From Tissierella sp032104385 (GTDB taxonomy: Bacteria; Bacillota; Clostridia; Tissierellales; Tissierellaceae): a DNA stretch of 64,000 nucleotides. The notes beneath the pieces are model-generated. The model did no database searches. It was not told where the DNA came from and saw only the letters and a program-made list of their open reading frames with translations. Position numbers and translations under genes: made by a program. The stretch lies in assembly GCF_032104385.1 (NCBI RefSeq), contig NZ_DAMCHJ010000010.1:58253-122252 (forward strand), given 5' to 3'. This document shows positions 53,981-63,946 of the stretch, in pieces (the stretch's first letter is position 1; each line of letters opens with the position of its first letter).

Positions 53981-54787
53981 TTATTTATTCATTTCCTTTG
54001 ATTTTTCTCCACATATCCTCATGGCTTCAATTAAGCTTTTTCTAAAACCTAGTTCTTCTAACTTGGCTACTGCTTCTATTGTTGTTCCCTTAGGTGAGCA
54101 TACATTATCTTTTAATTCTCCTGGATGAAGCTTAGTATCTAAAACCATCTTTGCTGCGCCTAGTACTGCTTGAGCCGCCATCCTATATGCTTGTTTTCTT
54201 GGTATGCCTTGCAAGACTCCTCCATCACCCATCGCCTCTATCATCATATATACATATGCAGGTGAAGAACCACATAAGGCGGTGAATCCATCCATAAGTT
54301 CTTCTTCTAAAATTTCAGTTCTACTAAAACTATCAAATATAGATATTATTTCATCTTTTGTTTTTTCACATATTTTTTCATCAAAGGATAATGCTGTTAC
54401 TCCTTCTCTTACCATTGCTGGAGTATTAGGCATAGCTTTCACCACTAATATATCTTTACCTAAATGTTTTTTCATATAATTTATGCTAATCCCTGCAGCT
54501 ATTGTAATAACTATACATTCTTGATTTATTTCCTCCCTTATCTCTTTTAATATCAAATCATACATATGGGGCTTTACTGCTAATATTAAATAATCTGCTT
54601 CCCTAGCAACTTTTTTATTATCTAAAGTAGTATTAACTTTATAATTCTTTTTCACATCTTCCAAAGTTTCATTTGTTTTTGCTGATACTATTATTTTTTC
54701 CGGAGCAATTAATTCAGATTCTATTAATCCATTAAGCATTGCCTTTGCCATATTTCCACATCCTATAAATCCAATTATCCTATCCAC
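53981..54787 (-). CDS. proC: Pyrroline-5-carboxylate reductase
   Basis: 268 residues. The Rossmann loop is IGFIGCGNMAKAML, and the C-terminal dimer region has GSSPAYVYMMIEAMGDGG and CSPKGTTIEA. It makes proline from pyrroline-5-carboxylate with NAD(P)H, the last step of proline synthesis; in a Stickland organism it also links ornithine to proline. It is a lone gene 31 bases upstream of capA. Confidence 0.95.
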   Translation of the reverse strand: MDRIIGFIGCGNMAKAMLNGLIESELIAPEKIIVSAKTNETLEDVKKNYKVNTTLDNKKVAREADYLILAVKPHMYDLILKEIREEINQECIVITIAAGISINYMKKHLGKDILVVKAMPNTPAMVREGVTALSFDEKICEKTKDEIISIFDSFSRTEILEEELMDGFTALCGSSPAYVYMMIEAMGDGGVLQGIPRKQAYRMAAQAVLGAAKMVLDTKLHPGELKDNVCSPKGTTIEAVAKLEELGFRKSLIEAMRICGEKSKEMNK

Positions 54788-54934
54788 TTTTTAATCCTCC
54801 CATCAATTTAACAAGCCTTGTGATAGATTACAATATCATTGACAAATCCATACATTTGTAAATATAATAACATATATACATTTCTATTTAAACAGATACT
54901 AAATATAAGTTTTCTCTCTAATTGAGGTGATGCT

Positions 54935-56401
54935 ATGAATAAGTTTAAGTCTTTATCCATATTTCTAATAGTATTAACCCTTGTAATAATAATCTTTATA
55001 ATTAAATATATTATACCAAATAATAAGTATCTATCTGAAATCAAGTCTGAGGTTAACAATTTCCTTTATAAATATGATAGTTTTGATGATGAATTACCTG
55101 TAATAATGAATAAAGATGAGAATTCTCCCTGCGAAAATTTCTCTTCAATTAGTAAAGATGAAGCTACTCAAGATGTAGAATATTTATTTAGTTTATTAAA
55201 ATTTGGGTACTCAGGGTATGAATTTTTCGGAGGAGATAGTACTTTTATTCCTGCTAAGGAAAATATTATATGGTCTGTAATTGCCTCAGATGGAGCCGAT
55301 ATTTGTATTAATAAATTTTTAGACATTATATACTCAGAACTTAAATTTATACAAGATTCACATTTTAATATAGGTAATTATAAATTATGTAATTATACTA
55401 AATATTTTAGCAGTAAAAAATTTATATTTCATAAAGATAATACTGGATTTTATACCAAGATATATGGTAAACCTTTTTATCTTGAAAAAGTTAATAATGA
55501 AAGCCCTTGAGATTATATTAAAAAGTCCTTGGACAAGGACGGTAATATAGTTTATAAATTGGGAGTTCTATCTACCACAAAGGATGTTTCAGTATCCCTT
55601 AATCTAATATTAAAATCTGATGGATATGTAAAAGAAGAAAATCTCAGTCTATTTGAATATATTCCATATATATATAATAATAATATCAATAGCTATAAAT
55701 ATTATGAAATAGATAATATTCCTATATTACAAGTAAATTCTTTATGTCGAATTAATTCAAAAGACAAGAGCCTTGAAAAATTTATTGAAAATAGTAAAAA
55801 GTTAAGAGGAAAAGACAATATAATAATAGATTTGCGAAATAATACTGGCGGAAGTATGATTAATATAGATAAATGGTATGAAGGATTTACTGGAACAAGA
55901 CTTAAAAAAGATATAATCGAAGTTGGCCTATATACAAATACTAGTATTAGCTTATCAAAAGATAAATTTAAATCAAAACAAAATGAACCTGATGATATAA
56001 AAGATAAATGTCTTGAAAAGATATCTAGTTATGAAGATAAAAAATATTATCCTGGCTGGAGTCCAATTGAATACGAAGATTTTAAACATACAGAGAATAA
56101 AACTAATATATTTATACTTGTAGATAAGAATACATCTTCTGCAGCAGAGTTTTTAGCATACTACCTAAGAAAATTAAATAATGTTACTTTAATCGGAACT
56201 AATACAAATGGTTGTATGCTGACAGGAAATTGTAATTCTAATTATCTTCCAAATTCTCATATACCAATAAATATATCTCATAAAATATATATGAACAAAG
56301 ATTTTACTAATATTGATGGCTTGGGATTATTCCCTGATTTATGGGTGAAACCAGAACAAGCCTTAGATAGAATAGTTAAGTATATAAATAAAAACATATA
56401 A
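54935..56401 (+). pseudogene. S41 family peptidase with an in-frame TGA
   Basis: A single frame from ATG 54935 (GAGGTGATG upstream) to the stop after 56398 would encode about 488 residues, interrupted only by TGA at 55508-55510 (codon 192). The first part has a membrane anchor (about 6-28) and an N-terminal domain; the second has the tail-specific protease core, with the nucleophile Ser in NTSSAAEF and the loop IIDLRNNTGGS. Everything on both sides fits one S41 peptidase, so the TGA is a nonsense mutation, a sequencing error, or a recoded selenocysteine. It is followed by a hairpin like that of grdB (see findings). The second part has no good independent ribosome site. Confidence 0.7.
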
Positions 56402-56446
56402 AAAAGATACCTTAAATTATTTAAAATAACTTAAGGTATCTTTTCT
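56401..56446. terminator. Bidirectional terminator
   Basis: AAAAGATACCTTAA and TTAAGGTATCTTTT form a 14-bp stem between the S41 peptidase gene and the convergent holin-like gene. Confidence 0.8.
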
Positions 56447-56739
56447 CATTTTTTAGATTTCTGTGCCATTGGATCCGATATAGCTTCATACCCTCCCATA
56501 CTTGCTACTGTTATCATCATTGCATTGATAATAGATAATACAATACCTTGAATTCCATTAGTGTCTCTGGCAAAAATAAGGGTTAGTATCAAAGATACAA
56601 AAAATGCATATAGCCTTACCATCGAATCTCCAAATGTATTTTTTACTATAGGTTTAGTAAATTGTACAATTACCGTAACAGCAGTCGTCAACCCTACAAA
56701 GGTCTTTAATCCATCCGCACTCATAAGTTCATTAAACAA
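56446..56739 (-). CDS. Small holin-like membrane protein
   Basis: 97 residues with three predicted membrane segments (about 14-32, 40-58 and 63-84) and a short charged tail ending KSKK. The pattern resembles phage holin or Bacteroides-type small membrane proteins found in clostridia, but no specific family is certain. No lysin or other phage gene is nearby. The ribosome site is GGAGGG. Confidence 0.55.
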   Translation of the reverse strand: MFNELMSADGLKTFVGLTTAVTVIVQFTKPIVKNTFGDSMVRLYAFFVSLILTLIFARDTNGIQGIVLSIINAMMITVASMGGYEAISDPMAQKSKK

Positions 56740-56815
56740 TCGTCCCCCTCCCTAATAATAATCTTTATATAATTTTATGATTATATTAGAGAGGTTATTC
56801 TCATTAATCTTTAAT

Positions 56816-57646
56816 TTAATAAATTTCTCCCCTAGCTATATGAGTTGCACTACCTGACATGAAAATTTTATAATCATCTTTCAATTCTACTACTAAATTG
56901 CCTCCCTCTGTATTTACATAAACCTTTCGATTTAGTTTGTGCAGCAGATTACCTATGACTACTGAAGCACAAGAACCAGTACCACATCCTAAGGTTCTGC
57001 CAGCCCCTCTTTCCCAAGTATAAACATTAATATTATCACAATCTATAATTTCAACAAAATTAACATTAGTCTTCCTTGGAAATAGGGGATGTATCTCTAT
57101 CTTTTTCCCCAAATCATTTATATTGATTTCCTTTATATCCTTCACAAAAATAACAACATGAGGAACTCCTACTTTTAATGCAGAAAATTTATAACTTTTT
57201 TCTTCTATAAATATGGTTTCTTCTATGATATTTTCTTTCTCTATTCCTACGGGAATTTCCATTCCATGAAATGTAGGCTTTCCCATATTTACTTTAATCA
57301 TATTTGATTTTCCTAATTCATCAACTTCCGTAGTTATGTATTTTATACCAGCTAAAGTTTCTATAGAAATATCTCTATTTTTTACAATTCCATAATCATA
57401 AATATACTTAGCAAAGGCTCTAATTCCATTACCACACATTTCTCCCTGAGAGCCATCTGAATTATAGTAAAGCATTTTTATATCTGCAATATTACTGTTA
57501 TCACATACCATCATGCCATCTGCACCAATACTAAAATGTCTATTACAAACTTTCAAAGCTAGTTCATTATAATCTTCGATATGTTCTTTTAAACTATTAA
57601 ATAAAATAAAATCATTTCCTGCCGCCACATATTTATCAAACTTCAT
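56816..57646 (-). CDS. dapF: Diaminopimelate epimerase
   Basis: 276 residues. The two catalytic cysteines are Cys71 (GSQGEMCGNGIRAF) and Cys221 (RTLGCGTGSCAS). It converts LL- to meso-diaminopimelate for lysine and cell wall. GGAG is spaced for the ATG at 57646; the frame also allows a GTG at 57655. A single gene between the holin-like gene and rnz. Confidence 0.96.
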   Translation of the reverse strand: MKFDKYVAAGNDFILFNSLKEHIEDYNELALKVCNRHFSIGADGMMVCDNSNIADIKMLYYNSDGSQGEMCGNGIRAFAKYIYDYGIVKNRDISIETLAGIKYITTEVDELGKSNMIKVNMGKPTFHGMEIPVGIEKENIIEETIFIEEKSYKFSALKVGVPHVVIFVKDIKEININDLGKKIEIHPLFPRKTNVNFVEIIDCDNINVYTWERGAGRTLGCGTGSCASVVIGNLLHKLNRKVYVNTEGGNLVVELKDDYKIFMSGSATHIARGEIY

Positions 57647-57717
57647 GTACATCACTCCATTTGTATAAAATAAATATATATAATGATATTATAGTTTTTA
57701 TACTGTATCCATATTGA

Positions 57718-58671
57718 TTATGTGAAGTTTAATTCTTTTGCAAATCCATCATATCCTATAATTGTATTTGAAAATATGTTCATAGCATTTAGTTTATATA
57801 ACTGAGGTTCATCCATGGCTGGACTAAAATGAGTAAGTAAAAGTTCCTCTACGTTTCCTTTATAGGCTAGCTCTGCAGCCTCACTAAATATCATATGTTT
57901 GTTTTTTATTGCTTTATCTAAATCTTCATTATCTCCATAGGTTCCTTCACATACAAATAGATTGCTTTCATTTATAAAATTTAATATTTTATCGATTGGT
58001 CTTGTATCTGTTATATAACTTAATTTTATTCCTTTTCGTTCTTCTCCAAGTACCATATATGGAGTATATGTCTTATTATCATGTATTATAACTTCTCCAT
58101 TTTGAAGTCTTTTCCATATCTTTTTAGGTACTTGGTATAATTCTGCCTTTTCTGGATAAAACTTAGGTTTCCTTCTTATGTAAAAATTATATCCTAGGCA
58201 TGGTGAAGAATGTTCAAGCTCCAAAGCAGAAAGAATAATATCACTATTGCTATGTTTTTCAGTATCATCTTTTATTGACATTCCATTATCTAATATTTGA
58301 ATACTTAAAGAATTTTTAGGATTTTCTATTATATTTATAGTATAAGGTAGATAGGATATTGATGATATAAGTCCATTTACTATGTCCCCAATCCCCTCAG
58401 GCCCTATTATAGTAATAGGCTCAGTTCTACTGCTGTTTCCAATAGTTGAAAGAAGTCCTGGCAAACCAAAAATATGGTCTCCATGGACATGAGTTATACA
58501 TATTATATCAATCTGTTTAAATCCTGTTTTCAAGCTTCTCATAGATACTTGAGTCCCCTCTCCACAATCTATAAGAATCTTTCTCCCTTTATAACTTATA
58601 ATCATGGAGGACAAAAATCTATTAGGCATAGGCATCCCTCCACCAGTCCCTAATAAAACTATACTAAACAA
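57718..58671 (-). CDS. rnz: Ribonuclease Z
   Basis: 317 residues of a metallo-beta-lactamase fold nuclease that trims the 3' ends of tRNA precursors. The motif THVHGDHIFG (His61, His63, Asp65, His66) binds the zinc pair; FVCEGTYG and LLTHFSP add ligands. The start follows a GGAGAG site. In this window several tRNAs encode CCA, on which the enzyme acts weakly, so its main substrates lie elsewhere. Confidence 0.95.
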   Translation of the reverse strand: MFSIVLLGTGGGMPMPNRFLSSMIISYKGRKILIDCGEGTQVSMRSLKTGFKQIDIICITHVHGDHIFGLPGLLSTIGNSSRTEPITIIGPEGIGDIVNGLISSISYLPYTINIIENPKNSLSIQILDNGMSIKDDTEKHSNSDIILSALELEHSSPCLGYNFYIRRKPKFYPEKAELYQVPKKIWKRLQNGEVIIHDNKTYTPYMVLGEERKGIKLSYITDTRPIDKILNFINESNLFVCEGTYGDNEDLDKAIKNKHMIFSEAAELAYKGNVEELLLTHFSPAMDEPQLYKLNAMNIFSNTIIGYDGFAKELNFT

Positions 58672-58779
58672 TAAAATCTCTCCTTTGGTAATTAAAGTAA
58701 TATTAACTCTAATTAGTGTGCCCCATAATAAAGTTACCTATAATACCATAGGTGACTAATTTATTTAGTTGTACTAATT

Positions 58780-59547
58780 TTAATATAGAGCTTTCCAGGA
58801 CTTTTCAATCTCTATGACAGTTTTAAGTAATTTATCTCTTAAATAATCAAACCCTTTATAGCTCAATCTCGAAGTTGGCCCTGAAATACTAATTGTAGCT
58901 ACTATGCTCTCTTCACAATTCTTTATAGGAGCCGCAATACATGTAAGCCCATATTCGTACTCTTCCCTATCGTATGAAACTCCTTCATTTTTTATATTCT
59001 CTTTTAACTCTAAAAATTTCTCTAACTCAATTATTGAATTTATAGTTCTTGATTGTGGTTTATCACTATTGAAATATTTTCTCAGCTCTTCATTTGAATA
59101 CTGGGAAAGATATAATTTTCCCATGGCAGAACAATTTAATGGACTGATGGGTATAAGCTTAGAAACTAGATAGAAATCTTCTCCCTTTGCATTATATATA
59201 GTCATAACTAAATCTTCATATAGGATGCCTAAATTTACACCTTCTCCAACTTCCTTTGCCAATGAATCAATATAGGGAGTAGCAATTTTTGAAATATCTA
59301 TATCTGATTTTACTCTTGAACCATATTTGATAAAGGACTTACCTAGGAAATATCTATCAGAATTACTCTTTTCTACAAATCCCCATTTACTCAATGTAAA
59401 TAATATCCTATAAACAGTTGCTTTCGGAATCTTTAATTCTTGAGATATTTGAGAAATACCTACTTCTTCAATAGAATTATACATGAAATTTATTACCTCA
59501 AAAGCTCTATCTATCATTGGAATTATATAATTATTTCCATTTTCCAT
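58780..59547 (-). CDS. IclR family transcriptional regulator
   Basis: 255 residues from the ATG at 59547 (AAAGGAG eight bases upstream). An N-terminal winged helix (about 10-75, ISQISQELKIPKATVYRIL) precedes an effector-binding domain with LNCSAMGKLYLSQY and CIAAPIKNCEESIVATISISGP. It is divergent from an aminotransferase and a D-2-hydroxyacid dehydrogenase, which it probably controls in response to an acid or amino-acid substrate. The 182-base region between them holds ATAGGAAAAAATACT-like AT-rich sequence and no certain operator. Confidence 0.93.
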   Translation of the reverse strand: MENGNNYIIPMIDRAFEVINFMYNSIEEVGISQISQELKIPKATVYRILFTLSKWGFVEKSNSDRYFLGKSFIKYGSRVKSDIDISKIATPYIDSLAKEVGEGVNLGILYEDLVMTIYNAKGEDFYLVSKLIPISPLNCSAMGKLYLSQYSNEELRKYFNSDKPQSRTINSIIELEKFLELKENIKNEGVSYDREEYEYGLTCIAAPIKNCEESIVATISISGPTSRLSYKGFDYLRDKLLKTVIEIEKSWKALY

Positions 59548-59729
59548 AAAATTCTCCTTTACTAAAAATGTTATCAATAAATTATACCATAGGAAAAAAT
59601 ACTTTACATTAATATGTAGAGAAATAAAATAAATTTATAAAATATATTGAACTTTCTTATGACTTAATATATAATCAACTCAATCTTGAAACGCCGTTTC
59701 ATAACATAAACATTAAAGGAGTGATTGAC

Positions 59730-60890
59730 TTGAAAAGTCCTTATATCTCAAAAAGATATTGGAATTCCATATCTACTCCCATGGGAGAAAGTACAAATTT
59801 ATTAGGAAAATATCCAGACCTAATTAATTTTAGTCTTGGAGATCCGGACCTAAATACGGATGAAAGGATTATAAAAAAAGCTTTTGAAGATGCATTAAAT
59901 GGTCATACCCATTATACCGACTTCTATGGTGTAGTAGAACTTAGAGAATCTATTTGCAATTTTTACTATGAAGAATATAATTACAGATTAGTAAAAGAGC
60001 AATGTATGATAACTACATCTGGTTGTCATGCAATGTGGTTAGCATTAGAAGCCATTTTAGATGATGGTGATGAAGTTATAATACCTTCCCCATATTTTAC
60101 TCCCTATCCACAGCAAGTAAAATTGGCAAGAGGTATCCCAGTATTTTTAGAAACCTTCGAAGAAGAAGATTTCCAACTTAATATGGATAGATTAGAAAGT
60201 CTAATAACCAATAGGACTAAAGCTATAATAATAAACACACCAAATAATCCAACGGGTACCTGTTTAACTATAAAAACTTTAGAAAATATAGCATCCATTG
60301 CTAAGAAATATGATTTATTAGTAATAGCAGATGATATCTACACTATATTTAGCTATGAAGAGCCTTTTATACCTATTACAAGCCTAGAAGGCATGAGAGA
60401 GAGAACTATTACTATTGGCTCCTTTTCTAAGGACTATGCAATGACAGGATGGAGAATTGGATATATGCTGGCTGAGCCGTATATTATAAATATAATCAAA
60501 GATATAAACGAAAATAATGTTTTCACTGCTCCTTCAATCTCTCAACAAGCAGCAATCTATGCCATAAAGCTTAGAAAAGAAATTCAACCACCAATGATTA
60601 AAGAATTTAAAGCTAGAACTTTTACGGCATACGAAAGATTAGAGCAACTTAAAAACGTTTCAATACTACCACCAAAAGGTACCTTCTATTTATTTCCAAA
60701 TATAAAGGCTACAGGACTTACTTCTCAAGAAGTAGCCAATAGAATACTTGAAGAAGCTCATGTAATGGTTCTTCCTGGTACTTCCTTTGGTGATAATGGA
60801 GAGGGATATATAAGGATAGCAGCAACTGTTGGTAAAGACAAGATAAATGAAGCTTTTGACAAAATAGCTAAAATGGAAATTTTTAAATAG
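59730..60890 (+). CDS. Class I/II PLP-dependent aminotransferase
   Basis: 386 residues from a TTG at 59730, for which AAAGGAG (59715-59721) is spaced correctly; the open frame also has a GTG at 59721 inside that site. Fold type I marks are SLGDPDLNTDE, NTPNNPTGT, the PLP lysine in SFSKDYAMTGWRIGY and the C-terminal arginine in YIRIAA. The amino-acid substrate is unknown. Next to a D-2-hydroxyacid dehydrogenase, it likely turns an amino acid into its 2-oxoacid, which the dehydrogenase then reduces, a reductive fermentation branch. Confidence 0.93.
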   Translation: MKSPYISKRYWNSISTPMGESTNLLGKYPDLINFSLGDPDLNTDERIIKKAFEDALNGHTHYTDFYGVVELRESICNFYYEEYNYRLVKEQCMITTSGCHAMWLALEAILDDGDEVIIPSPYFTPYPQQVKLARGIPVFLETFEEEDFQLNMDRLESLITNRTKAIIINTPNNPTGTCLTIKTLENIASIAKKYDLLVIADDIYTIFSYEEPFIPITSLEGMRERTITIGSFSKDYAMTGWRIGYMLAEPYIINIIKDINENNVFTAPSISQQAAIYAIKLRKEIQPPMIKEFKARTFTAYERLEQLKNVSILPPKGTFYLFPNIKATGLTSQEVANRILEEAHVMVLPGTSFGDNGEGYIRIAATVGKDKINEAFDKIAKMEIFK

Positions 60891-60901
60891 GAGGAATTTA
60901 A

Positions 60902-61918
60902 ATGAATGTGAAGAAAAAAGTAGCTTTATGTGGTGTTCCAGGTATGAATAAGGAAGATATAGAAAAAATGGAGAAATATATCAAGGAAGAATATAAAAAT
61001 GTAGAGTTCCTATTCTTAACTGAAGATGTTTTAGAAAAGGAAGAATTAATTGAACGATGCCAAGATGTAGAAGTTTTAGTTTCCTGGGATCAAGAAATGG
61101 ATGATGAGATTTATGAAAAACTAAATCTACGGGCATATTGTGCCGCTAGCACAGGATTTAACGCTGCAAACATAGAAGCAGCTACTAGGAATAAAGTAAT
61201 AGTTACTAATGTAGTAGATTATTGTGTAGATGAAGTTGCTACCCATGCAATTATGTTAATGTTAGGATGCAACAAAAGAATTTATTCCATGGTTCCTTAT
61301 GTTAAGAATGGAAATTGGGATCTATCTGTTTTAGGAAAAATCCAGAGATTTGAAAATAGTACCGTAGGATTACTAGGATTTGGTAGCATCCCTAAAGCTG
61401 TAGCTAAAAAATTAAGTGGTTTCCACCTTAATATCATATCATATGATCCTTTTGTCAATGAAGAGGATATGAAAACATTAAATGTAACTAAAGTTGATTT
61501 AGATACTTTATTTAAAGAATCAGACTATTTATCATTACATACTCCTCTATTAGAGAGTACAAAGAATATTATTAATAAAGAAGTATTTAAAATCATGAAA
61601 TCAACAGCTTTTTTAATCAATACTGCAAGAGGAGGTTTAGTAAATCATGAAGATCTTTACGAAGCTCTTACAAATAATTATATTCAAGGTGCAGGTTTAG
61701 ATGTATTAGAAAATGAACCGCCTAAAGAAATTGACAAAAAAATTATATCTTTATCTAATACTATTGTCACTGCTCATTCTGCTTATTTATCAGAAGAAGC
61801 ATCAAATTCACAAATAAGGATTACAGCTGAAGCAGTAGGGAAGATATTAAACTCAAGTATCCCTAATAATGTTAAAAACCCTCAAATATTGAATGATATT
61901 GATTGGCTAATTAAATAG
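60902..61918 (+). CDS. D-2-hydroxyacid dehydrogenase
   Basis: 338 residues of the D-isomer-specific 2-hydroxyacid dehydrogenase family. The NAD loop is VGLLGFGSIPKAVAKKL; the catalytic Arg is in NTARGGLV, Glu in ENEPP and His in TAHSAYLSEEA. The enzyme reduces a 2-oxoacid to a D-2-hydroxyacid. It follows the aminotransferase after 11 bases (GGAGGAA site), so the two form an operon under the divergent IclR regulator. Substrate not known. Confidence 0.93.
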   Translation: MNVKKKVALCGVPGMNKEDIEKMEKYIKEEYKNVEFLFLTEDVLEKEELIERCQDVEVLVSWDQEMDDEIYEKLNLRAYCAASTGFNAANIEAATRNKVIVTNVVDYCVDEVATHAIMLMLGCNKRIYSMVPYVKNGNWDLSVLGKIQRFENSTVGLLGFGSIPKAVAKKLSGFHLNIISYDPFVNEEDMKTLNVTKVDLDTLFKESDYLSLHTPLLESTKNIINKEVFKIMKSTAFLINTARGGLVNHEDLYEALTNNYIQGAGLDVLENEPPKEIDKKIISLSNTIVTAHSAYLSEEASNSQIRITAEAVGKILNSSIPNNVKNPQILNDIDWLIK

Positions 61919-61945
61919 TTTTTAGCTATCTAATTAGTCAATATT

Positions 61946-61988
61946 AATAAAACTTCCATAATAGTGATTTATTACGGGAGTTTTATTT
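61946..61988. terminator. Terminator after the dehydrogenase gene
   Basis: AATAAAACTTCC and GGGAGTTTTATT pair (one G-T) with a loop of about 20 bases that itself has TAATA/TTATTA complementarity; it also lies at the end of the convergent phosphate transporter gene. Confidence 0.65.
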
Positions 61989-61998
61989 TGTAAAGTTT

Positions 61999-63654
61999 TT
62001 AATTGTATTTTCTCTTATCGCCGAATAATTCATCTTTAGTATACATAGCTATCTTATATATATGATCTGCAATTCTTTCAAGATGACCTACTATATCTAT
62101 AAAGAGTACTCCTGAGTCCACATTGCAAGTCCCTTCATTAAGCCTTTTTATATGGTTTTCTTGGAAGGTTTCACTCATTTCATCTACTTTATCTTCTAAT
62201 TCAACAATTATTTTTATAATATCATTATCTCTCTTTTTAAGAACAATCATAGTATTATCAAACAATTCAATAATGGATCTTTCTAATTCTTTTAATTCAC
62301 TTATGGCAACATCTGTAAAGAAAAGATTTCCGTCTATTTTCTTATTAAACAAAGAGGATATTTCAATGACCCTATCTCCTGACCTTTCAATATTATTTAT
62401 ACTGCTTATCATGGCAGGCACCATAATGGACTGGCTTTCTGTCAATTCCCTTCTTGAAACTTCTACTATATATCTTGTTAAATCCTTCTGCATTTGATTT
62501 ATTTCTGCTTCATTATCTGCGATCTCAGCCATCTTCTTTTTATCATCTGTATATATCATATTCATTACATCTGATACCATATATTTTAATATTTCTGTAC
62601 CTCTAATAATTTCAGATCTTGAAGCTTCTAGAGCTGCCACTGGTGTATCTATCAAAAGCTTATCTAATATTACCTTTTCCTTAATTCCATTTCCTTTTGA
62701 CCTTATTATTTTATATAGAAATTCTACATAATATTTTGTTAAAGGTAAAAATATTAATGCGTTTATGGAATTAAATAATGTATGTGAATTTGCAATGTAT
62801 GCAGATATATCCGCATCTGTTTTATGAAAATGGTTTGTTAGAAATATAATAATTTTTATAAATACTGGCATTAGTATCAAAGCTAGCAAAACTCCAAAAA
62901 CATTGTAAAGAGTATGAGCCCATGCCGTCCTTCTAGCATTTATATTTCCTGTCATACTTGCAAGTTGAGCTGTAAAACAAGTTCCTATATTATCTCCTAA
63001 AATAATATATATAGAAGATTGCAAGTCCAAAAGTCCTGCTTGACTGAGAACCATTACTAATCCAATTGTAGCTGCACTACTATGTACCATTGCAGTCACA
63101 CACATACCTAAAAATATTGCTATTGCTGGAATAGATGCATAATTAGTAAAAAAGTATCTTAGAGATTCACTTTGTTGCATATATGGAACTCCTTCATTTA
63201 GGATTTTAAGACCTAAAAACATCATTCCAAATCCCATCATTGCTTGACCTATATTTTTAAGTTTCTTATTTTTTGTAATACTATTGATGCCGAAGCCTAT
63301 TCCTAAAACTGGTAATGCTATATCTGTTAATTTAAATTTAAAGCTAAATGCCATAAGTTGAGCCGTTATTGTAGTTCCAATATTAGCACCATAAATAATA
63401 CCTATTGCCTGTGAGAGTTTCATAAGACCAGAGTTAACAAATCCAACTGTCAACACTGTAACAGCAGTGCTGCTTTGAACTATTGCTGTAACAAAAATAC
63501 CTACTAAAAAAGCACTCCATACTTTTCCAGTTAGTACTGTAAGTATCTTTTTCATGGTTTCTCCAGAGGCCTTTTCAAGACCATCACCCATCATATCTAC
63601 ACCATACATTAACAAAGCTGTTCCACCAATAAGCCCAAATATTAGCTCCTCCAT
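61999..63654 (-). CDS. Na/Pi cotransporter family protein with PhoU-like domain
   Basis: 551 residues. Two NptA-type Na/Pi repeats (about 5-140 and 170-310) contain QSSTAVTVLTVGFVNSG and VHSSAATIGLVMVLSQAG, typical QSS-type motifs, with about eight membrane segments; the last about 190 residues form a PhoU-like helical domain. The family imports or exports phosphate with sodium. It is a single gene ending before the tRNA cluster. Confidence 0.93.
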   Translation of the reverse strand: MEELIFGLIGGTALLMYGVDMMGDGLEKASGETMKKILTVLTGKVWSAFLVGIFVTAIVQSSTAVTVLTVGFVNSGLMKLSQAIGIIYGANIGTTITAQLMAFSFKFKLTDIALPVLGIGFGINSITKNKKLKNIGQAMMGFGMMFLGLKILNEGVPYMQQSESLRYFFTNYASIPAIAIFLGMCVTAMVHSSAATIGLVMVLSQAGLLDLQSSIYIILGDNIGTCFTAQLASMTGNINARRTAWAHTLYNVFGVLLALILMPVFIKIIIFLTNHFHKTDADISAYIANSHTLFNSINALIFLPLTKYYVEFLYKIIRSKGNGIKEKVILDKLLIDTPVAALEASRSEIIRGTEILKYMVSDVMNMIYTDDKKKMAEIADNEAEINQMQKDLTRYIVEVSRRELTESQSIMVPAMISSINNIERSGDRVIEISSLFNKKIDGNLFFTDVAISELKELERSIIELFDNTMIVLKKRDNDIIKIIVELEDKVDEMSETFQENHIKRLNEGTCNVDSGVLFIDIVGHLERIADHIYKIAMYTKDELFGDKRKYN

Positions 63655-63777
63655 TAGTCACCCTCCAATTGATAATTAACAAATATTCTTATATTAAGAT
63701 ATATTACAATAAGTCCATAATAATTCTACCAGTAAAATTTTATAAATACAATATTAATTATTTATATTTATGAGTAT

Positions 63778-63821
63778 AAAAAAACAAGTTTTACAATCAA
63801 TAATTGTAAAACTTGTTTTTT
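63778..63821. terminator. tRNA-Arg terminator
   Basis: AAAAACAAGTTTTACAA and TTGTAAAACTTGTTTTT pair perfectly around a seven-base loop just after the CCA end of tRNA-Arg. Confidence 0.85.
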
Positions 63822-63896
63822 GGTACACCAGAGAGGACTCGAACCCCCAACACCTTGATCCGAAGTCAAGTGCTCTATCCATTGAGCTACTGGTGC
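63821..63896 (-). tRNA. tRNA-Arg (TCG anticodon)
   Basis: 76 bases with CCA encoded. The anticodon stem CTTGA/TCAAG holds CTTCGGA with anticodon TCG; acceptor GCACCAG pairs with CTGGTGT, so the first pair is G-U. Confidence 0.9.
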
Positions 63897-63913
63897 TTAT
63901 TAATATTATGTAT

Positions 63914-63941
63914 AAAAAAAATTGGCTTATGCCAATTTTTT
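63914..63941. terminator. Terminator between tRNA-Leu and tRNA-Arg
   Basis: AAAAAATTGGC and GCCAATTTTTT form a hairpin with the loop TTAT between the two tRNA genes, so they may not be one transcript. Confidence 0.75.
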
Positions 63942-63946
63942 ATGTA

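Noticed and set aside
58680..58779. Hairpin GTCACCTATGG/ATAGGTAAC after the IclR gene as a terminator
   Set aside because: The stem has a mismatch and only a TTTATT tail; it may be a weak terminator but is not listed as a feature.
63821..63896. tRNA-Arg with a G-U first acceptor pair as a pseudogene
   Set aside because: All other stems, the anticodon loop, T arm and CCA are intact; one G-U pair is tolerated.
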